Below the pieces are notes generated by a model. The model had not been told where the DNA came from, searched no databases, and was given only the letters and a program-made list of their open reading frames with translations. From an uncultured Lachnospiraceae bacterium (GTDB lineage Bacteria; Bacillota; Clostridia; Lachnospirales; Lachnospiraceae): a stretch of DNA of 64,000 nucleotides. Shown one piece after another: positions 43,456-52,312 of this stretch (position 1 is the stretch's first letter; every line of letters begins with the position of its first letter). The stretch covers positions 36,852-100,851 of the forward strand of contig CANQMR010000008.1 of the NCBI GenBank assembly GCA_947625015.1, in the 5' to 3' direction. A program made the translations under genes and the position numbers.

Positions 43456-43683
43456 ATTATTGCACCACCTTTCTGTATTATTGTACATGATACTTATAAA
43501 ATTTATACTTGATTTAATCCGTTATTACTGCTAAAATGTAGGAATGAAAGCGATACAAAGAAAAAAACATTTGAACTAAAGCGATATATTCCTGATTAGA
43601 GACGTTTGGATAGTCATACAATGTTTCGCTTTGTAATTATTAATCAAGTATTGATAGAACATTTCATAAAATGAGGTGGCAAT

Positions 43684-44193
43684 ATGTGGTATGTCCTTTA
43701 CACAAAGGCAGGAGAGGAAGAAAAGTGCGCAGATAAATGCAGAAATGCGTTTTCTATTCAAGCGTATTGCAGCGTTTTTGTTCCTCGGTATATATGTATG
43801 AAACGATACCAGGGAGAATGGCATGAAGAAAAAAAGGTGCTGTTTCCGGGATATTTTTTTGTAGATACGGAATGTCCAAAAGATATTGAGGCAATGATTA
43901 CTTCTACTTTGTCTGACCTTGTGTCGCCGGTTCGCGTTGGGCGTGATTTTGTCCCGATTTATCCGGAAGAACAGAAGTTTCTGGATGAGTTGTTTGATGC
44001 GGATTATACGGTCCCCATGTCTAGGGGGGATATTGTATCGGGCAGATTTGAAATCTATGAAGGTCCTTTGATGGACAAGCCGGAGCATATATGCAGAGTA
44101 GACCGACATAAGAGATTAGCCGAATTTACATTACCTATTCATGGTGAGATCAGAAAAATAAGGCTTGGATTGGAGATCGTTAATAAGTCTTAA
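43684..44193 (+). CDS. loaP: NusG-paralogue antiterminator LoaP
   Basis: This 169-residue protein has an N-terminal NGN domain (WYVLYTKAGEEEK at the start, VLFPGYFFVDTE in the core) and a C-terminal KOW-like domain (about residues 110-165). Specialised NusG paralogues of this type, in Firmicutes LoaP, lie at the head of long polysaccharide or natural-product operons and let RNA polymerase pass terminators. They act through an RNA hairpin in the leader. RBS GAGGTGG precedes the ATG. Its place directly before a 20-kb EPS operon fits this role. Confidence 0.88.
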   Translation: MWYVLYTKAGEEEKCADKCRNAFSIQAYCSVFVPRYICMKRYQGEWHEEKKVLFPGYFFVDTECPKDIEAMITSTLSDLVSPVRVGRDFVPIYPEEQKFLDELFDADYTVPMSRGDIVSGRFEIYEGPLMDKPEHICRVDRHKRLAEFTLPIHGEIRKIRLGLEIVNKS

Positions 44194-44342
44194 AAGCAGG
44201 CAGATTTCTCTTTGCCGTTCGTGCCTTTTGCCGGGCTATGGAGTGGGAGGATGTTGGTCTCGTAGGAGATGGAATATAACAGCGGCCTTCTTGGACGGCT
44301 AGTGTTAAATAAAGGAGGGTTTGTCTGATACAAGACAAAGAT
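44194..44342 (+). promoter_or_regulatory. EPS operon leader with hairpins, candidate LoaP-responsive region
   Basis: Between loaP and the first EPS gene the RNA can form a small hairpin (TCTC 44258-44261 / GAGA 44266-44269) and a larger imperfect one at 44281-44300. A third, perfect hairpin (TTTGTCT 44320-44326 / AGACAAA 44333-44339) lies between the strong AAGGAGGG (44312-44319) and the ATG at 44343. Folding it would shorten the effective ribosome-site spacing from 23 to about 3 nt. Confidence 0.45.
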
Positions 44343-45152
44343 ATGAAGGATATAAAAGTAATTGTAGCTACACACAAGAAATATTGGATGCCTGAGGACA
44401 AAATATATCTTCCTCTCCATGTGGGAGCAGAGGGAAAAAAAGATAGAAATGGTAATGTGTTGGAATTAGGATTTGTTAAGGATAATACAGGTGACAATAT
44501 ATCTTTAAAAAATCCGTATTATTGTGAATTGACAGGCTTGTACTGGGCATGGAAAAACCTGCATTGTGAATATATAGGATTAGTACATTACAGAAGGTAT
44601 TTTACAGTAAAACCTGGCTTACATAATAATTTAGCCAGTCGTAGGAACTGTGTGTTGACTGGAAAAGAGGCTGAAAAAGTATTATCCAGATGTAATGTGA
44701 TTGTACCCAAACCGCGAAATTACTATATTGAAAGTTTATATACCCATTATGCCCATACGCATTATGAGGAACACCTTATCGAAACAAGAAAGATAATCCG
44801 AAAAAAGTGTTCTGATTATCTGAAAATCTTTGACAGGGTGATGAAACAGAAACATGGGTACATGTTTAATATGTTCATTATGAAAAAAGAATTGGCGGAT
44901 GCTTATTGCGAATGGCTGTTTCCCATATTGGAAGAACTGGAAACGAAAATAGATTATAAGCAGTATGATGCATTTCAGGCTAGATTATTTGGACGGTTAA
45001 GCGAATTGCTGTTCAATGTTTGGCTTAATAAAAATAACATTCCGGTTAAGGAGCTTCGAACGCTCCATATGGAGAAAATTAATTGGTTTGTGAAAGGAAA
45101 GGCTTTTTTGGATGCGAAGTTTAGGCATAGGAAATTTGAGGGGAGCTTTTAA
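44343..45152 (+). CDS. DUF4422-family glycosyltransferase
   Basis: This 269-residue protein of the DUF4422 family is common in capsule loci and usually annotated as a glycosyltransferase. Hallmarks are the N-terminal KVIVATHKKYWMP, LPLHVGAEGK, the YCELTGLYWAWKN stretch and GLVHYRRYF. It lacks membrane segments. It is the first gene of the EPS operon. Its ribosome site is far from the ATG unless an intervening hairpin forms. Confidence 0.82.
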   Translation: MKDIKVIVATHKKYWMPEDKIYLPLHVGAEGKKDRNGNVLELGFVKDNTGDNISLKNPYYCELTGLYWAWKNLHCEYIGLVHYRRYFTVKPGLHNNLASRRNCVLTGKEAEKVLSRCNVIVPKPRNYYIESLYTHYAHTHYEEHLIETRKIIRKKCSDYLKIFDRVMKQKHGYMFNMFIMKKELADAYCEWLFPILEELETKIDYKQYDAFQARLFGRLSELLFNVWLNKNNIPVKELRTLHMEKINWFVKGKAFLDAKFRHRKFEGSF

Positions 45153-45171
45153 TATAAGAACAGAAAAAATT

Positions 45172-46368
45172 ATGGTGTTAAATAAAGAGAATATAATGCA
45201 GTTGTCTTTATTGATCTTTATTTTTTCCATGCCTTTTGGATTTAAAATATTTGGCCGGTTTGCAATTTCAAACATAGGTCAGATAGTGTCATTTTTATTG
45301 CTGGCTCCACTTATTCTTACAGAATTGAAAAAGAGGTATTTATCCTATAATGTATGCATGATTACGCTTATGATTTTAGCTTCTGCATTTTCGGCATTAA
45401 GGTATGGAATATCAATGCATTGGGGGCATATTGGATTTTTTTCAATGATTAGCCTTTATATTAGTTATTTTGTTATGTGTTTAAGCATGAACACCTCTCA
45501 ACTACTGCTAAAGGTACAGGATTGTTTTAAAGTAAGCGCATATGTATTCTTAATTCCGTATATTGTAATGGGATACAATGGAATTGTAATAAATAAAAAA
45601 GCCTATCTGTCATATTTGTTTGATGATAAATCACATGCGGTAATATTTTTTGCTTTTTATGCATTTATTTCTTTGGGCTTGATTTCATCCTCAAAAAAAT
45701 ATGTAATTTCAATATTATATTTTATTTTGTCGCTAACAACGACTTCAAGATTAGGGATAATATTTATTCCGTTTTATTTATTAGCCTTTTACAGAGAAAA
45801 TATGGCTCATGTAAAAGTATTTTGGAAAAAACTTGTCTTATTGGTAGTAGTAGGAATAGTAATAGGCTGCGGTATCTGGTTTGTATACCAAAATGCAAAG
45901 TATTTTTCAGTTTTTGGTCGTATTGGAAATTCAAGTGGTTCTACGAGATCACACTTAATATTAATTTATTATTCCTTACAGATAAAGTTTAGCAATATAA
46001 TTAATATTCTGTTTGGTACTGGGCCGGGCAGCTTTTCCAATATTCTGATATGCAGCCATATGAATTTATCTGAAATCATGAGGGATGGTGGTTCCTATCG
46101 GGCAATTATAAATGGGGTATTACCGGTTCATTCAAGTCATTTTGAATTGTTAATGGATTTTTCTTTGATAGGTTTTTTTGTATATATAAAATTTTTATGG
46201 GTAGTTTTTCAAAAATTAAGAAAACAAAAATTAATTATTGATTTGCTATTTTTCATTGCATTTATGGGGGCAGAATTATTTTATAGTACTTTTCATGAAG
46301 GACTTTTTTATATGATTTTATTGTATTTATACATTAGAAGTCTACAGATAAATAAAGAATGGAAATAG
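45172..46368 (+). CDS. Wzy/O-antigen-ligase-like polysaccharide polymerase
   Basis: This protein of about 398 residues has 10-12 membrane segments and an extracytoplasmic loop before the last ones (GTGPGSFSN..., PVHSSHFELLMDF). This loop, with a conserved His, is the pattern of Wzy polymerases and O-antigen ligases that join repeat units outside the membrane. The start is uncertain. ATG 45172 avoids overlap but has a weak ribosome site; ATG 45112 has AAGGAAAGG but overlaps the previous gene by 41 bp. Confidence 0.75.
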   Translation: MVLNKENIMQLSLLIFIFSMPFGFKIFGRFAISNIGQIVSFLLLAPLILTELKKRYLSYNVCMITLMILASAFSALRYGISMHWGHIGFFSMISLYISYFVMCLSMNTSQLLLKVQDCFKVSAYVFLIPYIVMGYNGIVINKKAYLSYLFDDKSHAVIFFAFYAFISLGLISSSKKYVISILYFILSLTTTSRLGIIFIPFYLLAFYRENMAHVKVFWKKLVLLVVVGIVIGCGIWFVYQNAKYFSVFGRIGNSSGSTRSHLILIYYSLQIKFSNIINILFGTGPGSFSNILICSHMNLSEIMRDGGSYRAIINGVLPVHSSHFELLMDFSLIGFFVYIKFLWVVFQKLRKQKLIIDLLFFIAFMGAELFYSTFHEGLFYMILLYLYIRSLQINKEWK

Positions 46369-46380
46369 GATGATTTATAG

Positions 46381-47424
46381 ATGAAACCAAAACTTCAAAT
46401 TATACAATTAATAAGGGGATATGCGGCAATATCGGTTTTTTTATGTCATTTTTTAGAAGAGTATACTATAAAAATTCATTTGACAGGTCAACTAGGCGTA
46501 GCGGTGTTTTTCTGGATTAGCGGTTTTTTGATGATATACACCACATATGGAAAAACAAATAATTATTTAGTGAATCGCTTACTCCGAATATTACCTTTAT
46601 ATTATCTTACAACGCTTGGCGTGTTTGTAATCGGGCATATTGCACCCGGACTTTTGCATACAGCAGATCCGACTGTTGAAAATCTCCTTAAATCATTGCT
46701 CTTTATACCATGCAGGATAGAGGGGACAAATTTGATACAGCCGCTATTAGCTGTAGGCTGGACATTATATTTGGAAATGTTTACTTCAATTATTTTTTAT
46801 ATAGCGCTTAAGATTTTTAAATCCAATGTAAAGGCTGGTTATACAGTTGTAGTTGTTTTGCTGATGTTTGTATTCATAAATGAAGTAACGAAGACAAATG
46901 TAGTATGGCTGAATATATATGGTGGAAGAGTTTCTTTATATTGGGCAGCAGGTATCCTGTTTTCTATCTTTTATAGCAAAAAGGCTTCGTTAAAACAACG
47001 GTACAGTAAAGATATTTCCAATATATGGAAGTCTGTGTTAGTGGTTTTAGGTTGTGGAGTTTTTTTGATTTGTGAAAATTATTATAGGCTTACCATTATA
47101 GAGATATTATTGATTTCAGTATTGATGAGCGTAGCTATTTTGTTATTTTCAAATATCAGGTTTCCAAAGACATATTTGTTCTTAGGAAAAATCAGTTATT
47201 CCTTTTATTTGCTGCATTATTTTGTGATAAAGGCATTTTCAAGGTTAATAGCGCCAAAAATGAAATCGGGGGGGGTAATTCTAAATCTGATATTATCATT
47301 TGCTATTACGGTGTTTATGTCGCTTATTTCTTATGAACTAATAGAAAATAGAGCAACAAGTTGCTTGAGAAAAACAATATGTAACATTTCTATGGAGATA
47401 AAAAATGATAAATTTAAAAATTAG
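46381..47424 (+). CDS. Acyltransferase 3 family membrane O-acyltransferase, with poly-G tract
   Basis: This 347-residue protein with about ten membrane segments has the family motif near the N-terminus (QLIRGYAAISVFLCHF, with Arg and His) and FFWISGFLM. Such enzymes usually acetylate or acylate sugars of surface polysaccharides. The gene contains an 8-G run (47268-47275) near codon 296, now in frame, so loss or gain of one G would cut off the last membrane segments. It overlaps the next gene by 20 bp. Confidence 0.88.
   Translation: MKPKLQIIQLIRGYAAISVFLCHFLEEYTIKIHLTGQLGVAVFFWISGFLMIYTTYGKTNNYLVNRLLRILPLYYLTTLGVFVIGHIAPGLLHTADPTVENLLKSLLFIPCRIEGTNLIQPLLAVGWTLYLEMFTSIIFYIALKIFKSNVKAGYTVVVVLLMFVFINEVTKTNVVWLNIYGGRVSLYWAAGILFSIFYSKKASLKQRYSKDISNIWKSVLVVLGCGVFLICENYYRLTIIEILLISVLMSVAILLFSNIRFPKTYLFLGKISYSFYLLHYFVIKAFSRLIAPKMKSGGVILNLILSFAITVFMSLISYELIENRATSCLRKTICNISMEIKNDKFKN
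47268..47275 (+). repeat. Poly-G tract (8 G), in frame
   Basis: The run lies inside the acyltransferase gene, in an AT-rich context. The current length keeps the frame open (codons for K-S-G-G-V-I). Confidence 0.95.
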
Positions 47425-48427
47425 CATAATAATACCAGTTTTTAATGCGGAGCGTTACTTAGATAATTGTATTAAAGCGATTATAAATCAAACTTATTCT
47501 AATTTTGAATTGTTATTGATTGATGATGGTTCTACAGATGAATCATATCAGATTTGTAAAAGATATGAAACGGATAGTCGTGTCCGCATTTATAAACAGG
47601 GAAATGCAGGAGTTTCTGCTGCAAGAAACAAAGGAATACAGTTGTCTACGGGAGATTACATTTGGTTTATAGATGCTGATGATTGGATTGAGCCGGAAGC
47701 ACTGGAAAAATTTGTGGAAGCATATGAACGGTTTAATGGAAGGATAGACATTTTTTCTTTTAATTATATGAAATATCAAAAGGGAAAAAAGATACCAATA
47801 TCCAATATTCAGCAAGGCTACTATACCAATGAAGAATATTTGAAATTTATGCTTAATCCGTCTAATCATTTTGGGTTGGTCTGGAGCAATATATATTCAT
47901 CAAAAATAATGAAAGGCCATAGGGTAATGTTTGATGAAAATCTTACCCAATCAGAAGATGTGGATTTTTCGGTTCGCATTGGCAGGTATGTGGATAATAT
48001 TTATGTATCTGAAAATGTATTTTACAATTATCGGATTACCAGCGGATCATTAAGCAGAAAATATAAAGAGGGGATAGCAGATAGTTATATAACATCACTT
48101 GAAAAGATTCAAGAAAATGTAGCGGATTATCATAATAGCAGCATGCAAAATGATTTTAATGCGTACATTAGAGTTATTGTAATTTTTATTATTTTAAATG
48201 ATTACTATCATCCTGAAAATAATAAAAGCAGGCAATGGAAATTAAGCAAACTAACAGAACTGTTAAGGCAACCATTGATTGCGGAAGCCTTGAAGCGAAT
48301 GGATAGTAAATCAATGAGTAAGGATAAAATGATATTATTGCATTTTATTAAATCCAAAAATGTTGCGGGAATAAAATTCATTTCAAAGGTAAGGTATTTG
48401 AAAATGAATGAAATAGATAATGAGTGA
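47405..48427 (+). CDS. Family 2 glycosyltransferase
   Basis: This 340-residue GT-A enzyme starts with SIIIPVFNAERYLDNCI, followed by LLIDDGSTD, a DxD motif in FIDADDW (metal and sugar-nucleotide binding) and the acceptor-site TQSEDVDFSVR (ED motif). RBS TGGAG lies before the ATG, which overlaps the acyltransferase gene. It adds one sugar to the repeat unit on the lipid carrier at the cytoplasmic face; donor and acceptor cannot be read from sequence. Confidence 0.92.
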   Translation: MINLKISIIIPVFNAERYLDNCIKAIINQTYSNFELLLIDDGSTDESYQICKRYETDSRVRIYKQGNAGVSAARNKGIQLSTGDYIWFIDADDWIEPEALEKFVEAYERFNGRIDIFSFNYMKYQKGKKIPISNIQQGYYTNEEYLKFMLNPSNHFGLVWSNIYSSKIMKGHRVMFDENLTQSEDVDFSVRIGRYVDNIYVSENVFYNYRITSGSLSRKYKEGIADSYITSLEKIQENVADYHNSSMQNDFNAYIRVIVIFIILNDYYHPENNKSRQWKLSKLTELLRQPLIAEALKRMDSKSMSKDKMILLHFIKSKNVAGIKFISKVRYLKMNEIDNE

Positions 48428-48473
48428 TAGTGAATTATATATCAGTCAAAAATAGCTTATTGGAGGAGAGCAT

Positions 48474-49418
48474 ATGAAAACGGCATTTATTTGTCCATTA
48501 TATGACATGGTAAATCATTTTGATTTAGCAATAAATTTGTATAAGAGTAAAATAAAATACAAGATAGAAGCGGATCTTATATTTATTTTTTCAAATGGTG
48601 AGCATAAGGATAAGTTTTTACATAGAGTGAAAAATGAAATCGGTATTGATTCAATATTATATAGTATTATTCCGGCAAAATTAAATGAATACAGTGCGAA
48701 GGCAGTCACAAAAAAGCTATACGGACTCAGGAAATATATGAACGATTATAATTATATAATTTTAGTGGATTGTGAGTCGGTGTTTCTCAGGAGTTTTGAT
48801 GTGGATGCATTGGCTGAAGAAATATGGGAATCGAGGAGTATGCTTGCCTCTAATCTGTCTCCCAATGGTTTTTTGATAATGAGAAAATGTTATAAAGCTA
48901 TGGGATTATACTATAACAAAAAATTGCGAAAGGCATTAGATTTTTTTAAATATAACTTCTGGTTTAATGAATTGCAGGTTTATAAATGTTCATACCTGCG
49001 AGGCTTTTTTGAGTGGCTTAAAAATTTTGATATTGAAAAAATATGTAATACATGGGAGTGCTTTGAATATTATGTATTTTATGCCTATTTATGCATTGAA
49101 CATGATATGGGGATAAAAAAATACCATTATTTAAGTTCGGGAGGAATCAATGAATATTTAGACATTTTTAGTATTAAAAAGCAGAGAGAAATTATTGATA
49201 AGATGAATGTGCACTGGGTTTCTTCAAAGGAAGCGATAACTGATGCGGTTGTTATGCAGTTTCATCTCGACAGGAGTCGGCAAACAGAGGGACATGGCTA
49301 TAAAACGGCTCGAAGTGTGACAAGAAAATTAATATTAATTTTATTGCGCTATATCATTTATGTTATAGAAATTCCGGAAATGTTAGTAAAATCAAAAACA
49401 GCGTATAACGATAAGTAA
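48474..49418 (+). CDS. Unknown EPS protein, possibly GT-A-like glycosyltransferase
   Basis: This 314-residue protein has no convincing family assignment. The N-terminus (KTAFICPLYDMVNHFDLAIN) and an acidic segment in the middle (YIILVDCESVFL) resemble the strand and DxD-like site of GT-A fold nucleotide-sugar enzymes. A late HWVSSKEAITDAVVMQFHL contains possible metal-binding His residues. A hydrophobic C-terminal helix (about residues 285-305) could attach it to the membrane. RBS GGAGGAG is strong. Its place among glycosyltransferases supports a sugar-transfer role. Confidence 0.55.
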   Translation: MKTAFICPLYDMVNHFDLAINLYKSKIKYKIEADLIFIFSNGEHKDKFLHRVKNEIGIDSILYSIIPAKLNEYSAKAVTKKLYGLRKYMNDYNYIILVDCESVFLRSFDVDALAEEIWESRSMLASNLSPNGFLIMRKCYKAMGLYYNKKLRKALDFFKYNFWFNELQVYKCSYLRGFFEWLKNFDIEKICNTWECFEYYVFYAYLCIEHDMGIKKYHYLSSGGINEYLDIFSIKKQREIIDKMNVHWVSSKEAITDAVVMQFHLDRSRQTEGHGYKTARSVTRKLILILLRYIIYVIEIPEMLVKSKTAYNDK

Positions 49419-49454
49419 TCAAAAAACGGATGCAGAAATATAAGAGAGGTTAAA

Positions 49455-51113
49455 ATGTCTGATTCAAGAATAATAATTCCAAGTGCTAAAATAGTTCCCG
49501 AAGATTTATGGAGTCTTGGTAAGTTACCGGGGATTATATATCCAATCAATCAGCAGATTGTCTTTGATTATCTCTATGAGCAATATAGAGATTTTCCTGT
49601 TATTGATATTATCTGCTATGAAAAATCAGATAAGGTGCGGCGTCGGCTTAATAAATATACAAAAAAAGGAGTTAATATAAAAACGCTTGATGAACTTAAA
49701 GACTTAGGGCATACGATATATTTTGCATTAGAGGGTGTCGATGAGCCAGTTATCATAAATTTTGCTGATACAATCGTTACCGAAGATGTTTCATTGATTG
49801 CTGATCGTGATGCTTTTTACTGTTATGAAGATTATATGTGTGAAACATGGACATATTTTGATGAACAGGCTGGCTTCATCACTAACATATATGACAAAAA
49901 TTCTGTTAATCCTGAAATGCAAAAAAAACTTTTTGTGGGTGTATTCAGTATTACAGATACAGCTTATTTTAGAGAATGTCTTCAAGAGGCTTTTGCTTGT
50001 AAAGAACTTGGTATGAGTACATTCTATTATGCTATTCGGACTTATAGCAACAAGCATCCTATGGAAGCAGTTTCTACTAGGAATTGGTTTGATATCGGCC
50101 ACCAGGACAAGTATTACAATTCGAAACTTGAGGTAAGGGCTAGAGAATTTAACCATATTACGATTGATAAAAATAGAGGGATTTTAAAAAAAACCAGTGA
50201 TGACAAGGACAAGTTTATTGGAGAAATTAAATGGTATATAAAGCTGCCCATGGATATTGAGTATGTAAGACCTAGAATTTTTGATTATTCAACTGTGTAT
50301 GAAGAGCCATATATATCAATGGAGTATTATGTGTATCATACATTGCATGAACTTTTTTTGTATGGTGAATTAACGAAACAACAGTGGATAGATATTTTTA
50401 GGCATATACGTTTTGTTTATGATGATTTTAAAAAGTATACGGTAAATGATGATAAGATTGTGGCGTCGTTAGAAGATATGTACTTAACAAAAACACTTCA
50501 AAGACTTAATAAATTAAAGGCTGATAAGAGATTCCTCGGATTTTTTACAAAGCATATTACTGTAAATGGTAAAGTATATATTTCACTTGATGAGGTCGTG
50601 CAAAGACTCAAAAAAATTATTCCGGAATATCTTTATGACGTAAGCGAATTTGCCATTATCCATGGAGATTTATGTTTTTCCAATATAATGGTCGATAGCA
50701 ATTTGACTTTTATAAAAGTGATAGATCCGCGTGGAAAGTTTGGCTTTTTTGATATTTATGGAGATCAAAGATATGAATTAGCAAAGTTATTTCATAGCAT
50801 AGATGGTAAATATGATTACATTATAAAAGATCTGTTTGAAACAACATATGAATTAGACAACGCTGAAATAAATTATATGATTTCAGAGAGAAATATGGAT
50901 TTTGATTTATATGAAATTTTCAAAGAGGCATTTAAAAATGAAATAGGGGGCGATATAAAAAAGATAGAACTTATAGAAGCGTTGTTGTTCTTAAGCATGA
51001 TACCGCTTCATGGAGAGAGTATTGACCATCAGATGACTATGCTTGGAACAGGATTAGATATTCTCAACAGGGTAGTTGATATTACAGTAAGCGGAGGGGA
51101 TAGGGATGTTTGA
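49455..51113 (+). CDS. Nucleotidyltransferase-like / choline-kinase-like fusion protein
   Basis: This 552-residue protein has two parts. Residues about 1-240 look like a nucleotide-sugar pyrophosphorylase fold (IIIPSAKIVPEDLWSLGKLP, a domain resembling sugar nucleotidyltransferases but without a clear G-rich loop). Residues about 270-530 resemble APH/choline kinases, with IHGDLCFSNIMVD (Brenner motif, catalytic Asp) and VIDPRGKFG (metal-binding Asp). The gene overlaps the next (HAD) gene by 8 bp and is followed by a nucleotidyltransferase. The set probably phosphorylates and activates a small polar substituent for the polysaccharide; the substrate is not identifiable. Confidence 0.7.
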   Translation: MSDSRIIIPSAKIVPEDLWSLGKLPGIIYPINQQIVFDYLYEQYRDFPVIDIICYEKSDKVRRRLNKYTKKGVNIKTLDELKDLGHTIYFALEGVDEPVIINFADTIVTEDVSLIADRDAFYCYEDYMCETWTYFDEQAGFITNIYDKNSVNPEMQKKLFVGVFSITDTAYFRECLQEAFACKELGMSTFYYAIRTYSNKHPMEAVSTRNWFDIGHQDKYYNSKLEVRAREFNHITIDKNRGILKKTSDDKDKFIGEIKWYIKLPMDIEYVRPRIFDYSTVYEEPYISMEYYVYHTLHELFLYGELTKQQWIDIFRHIRFVYDDFKKYTVNDDKIVASLEDMYLTKTLQRLNKLKADKRFLGFFTKHITVNGKVYISLDEVVQRLKKIIPEYLYDVSEFAIIHGDLCFSNIMVDSNLTFIKVIDPRGKFGFFDIYGDQRYELAKLFHSIDGKYDYIIKDLFETTYELDNAEINYMISERNMDFDLYEIFKEAFKNEIGGDIKKIELIEALLFLSMIPLHGESIDHQMTMLGTGLDILNRVVDITVSGGDRDV

Positions 51114-51504
51114 GGATTATTCGTTCATATTTGATATTGATGGTACACTTTGTCCAATCAAGAAACGAGATGAACAATATGAGGATATTGTGCCATATAA
51201 AAACATAGTGGATAAAATTAGATATTATAAAGAGCATGGCGCTAAAATCGTATTGTTCACATCGCGGAATATGAATACTTACAATGGAAATATGGGCCTG
51301 ATTAATAAGAAAACAGCCAGAGTTCTTACGGAATGGCTTGATAAGTGGGATATCCCTTACGATGAAATTATTTATGGTAAGCCATGGCCAGGACATAAAG
51401 GATATTATGTTGACGATAGAACAATAAGGCCGGATGAATTTTTAAATTGTACAATAGATGAATTAAATGAAATATGTAAAAAATGTAAAGAACAGTCCCA
51501 ATAG
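51106..51504 (+). CDS. HAD-family phosphatase, small capsule type
   Basis: This 132-residue protein has HAD motif I FDIDGTL, motif II LFTSRN, a Lys in KPWPGHKG and motif III YVDDRT. Such minimal HAD proteins without a large cap occur in capsule loci next to nucleotidyltransferases. The ATG overlaps the end of the preceding kinase-like gene and has GGAGGGG upstream. Confidence 0.85.
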   Translation: MFEDYSFIFDIDGTLCPIKKRDEQYEDIVPYKNIVDKIRYYKEHGAKIVLFTSRNMNTYNGNMGLINKKTARVLTEWLDKWDIPYDEIIYGKPWPGHKGYYVDDRTIRPDEFLNCTIDELNEICKKCKEQSQ

Positions 51505-51516
51505 GAGAAATTTAAT

Positions 51517-52233
51517 ATGACGATAATTATTACCATGGCTGGACTTGGTTCCAGATTTAGAAAAGCAGGATATGACTGCCCTAAATATAAAATAGAGGCA
51601 AAGGGTAAAACACTATTTCAATGGTCTATGGATAGCCTTATAGGTTACAACAAGATTGTATCAAAATATATATTTGTTGTTCGGAAGGAGGATAAAAGTG
51701 AAAACTTTATTCGAGATAACATGGCCCAATATAACATTTCTAACATTGAAGTAGTCGAGATAGATTATGCTACGGATGGACAGGCAACTACCTGTATGCT
51801 TGCGATTCCTTATTGCAATCCTGATGAGGAGATAATGATATACAATATTGATACATATGTAGAGCCAAATGAAATGAGGTACGAAAGTATTGAGGGTGAC
51901 GGGTATATTCCATGTTTTCATGCGGCTGGAGAGCATTGGAGTTTTGCGAAAGTCGGTCCAGATGGCAATGTGACGGAAGTAAGGGAAAAAGTAAGAATTT
52001 CAGATAATTGTACCTTAGGGGCCTATTATTTCAAATCAGCGGCTCTTTTTAAAGAATTATATAAAGAATATTATGCTGACGATAGCAAAATGGAGAAAAG
52101 CGAAAAATATATTGCGCCACTTTACAATCGTATGATTGAAAGGGGCATGAGCGTTACGATAAGTATTGTAAATGAAAAAAGGGTTCATGTGTTGGGAACG
52201 CCGGAAGAACTGGAAAATTTTTTGAAAGAGTGA
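51517..52233 (+). CDS. Sugar or cytidylyl nucleotidyltransferase
   Basis: This 238-residue NTP-transferase has the G-rich loop in TMAGLGSRFRKAGYDCPK and a substrate-binding IYNIDTYVEP. Together with the kinase-like and HAD genes just upstream (12-bp gap) it likely makes an NDP-activated precursor. RBS AGGAGA precedes the ATG. The downstream 80 bp lead to the frameshifted GT4 gene. Confidence 0.85.
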   Translation: MTIIITMAGLGSRFRKAGYDCPKYKIEAKGKTLFQWSMDSLIGYNKIVSKYIFVVRKEDKSENFIRDNMAQYNISNIEVVEIDYATDGQATTCMLAIPYCNPDEEIMIYNIDTYVEPNEMRYESIEGDGYIPCFHAAGEHWSFAKVGPDGNVTEVREKVRISDNCTLGAYYFKSAALFKELYKEYYADDSKMEKSEKYIAPLYNRMIERGMSVTISIVNEKRVHVLGTPEELENFLKE

Positions 52234-52312
52234 ACATGAGATACAGAAAGATAAACTGCTGCTTATATTTAGCCTGTCATATAGTGCGAAGGAAAGTGAG
52301 GATATCGAGAAA

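Noticed and set aside
49918..50197. Poly-A runs of 8 in the kinase-fusion gene as phase-variation sites
   Set aside because: A-runs of this size are frequent in AT-rich DNA, and the frame is intact. There is no sign of switching.
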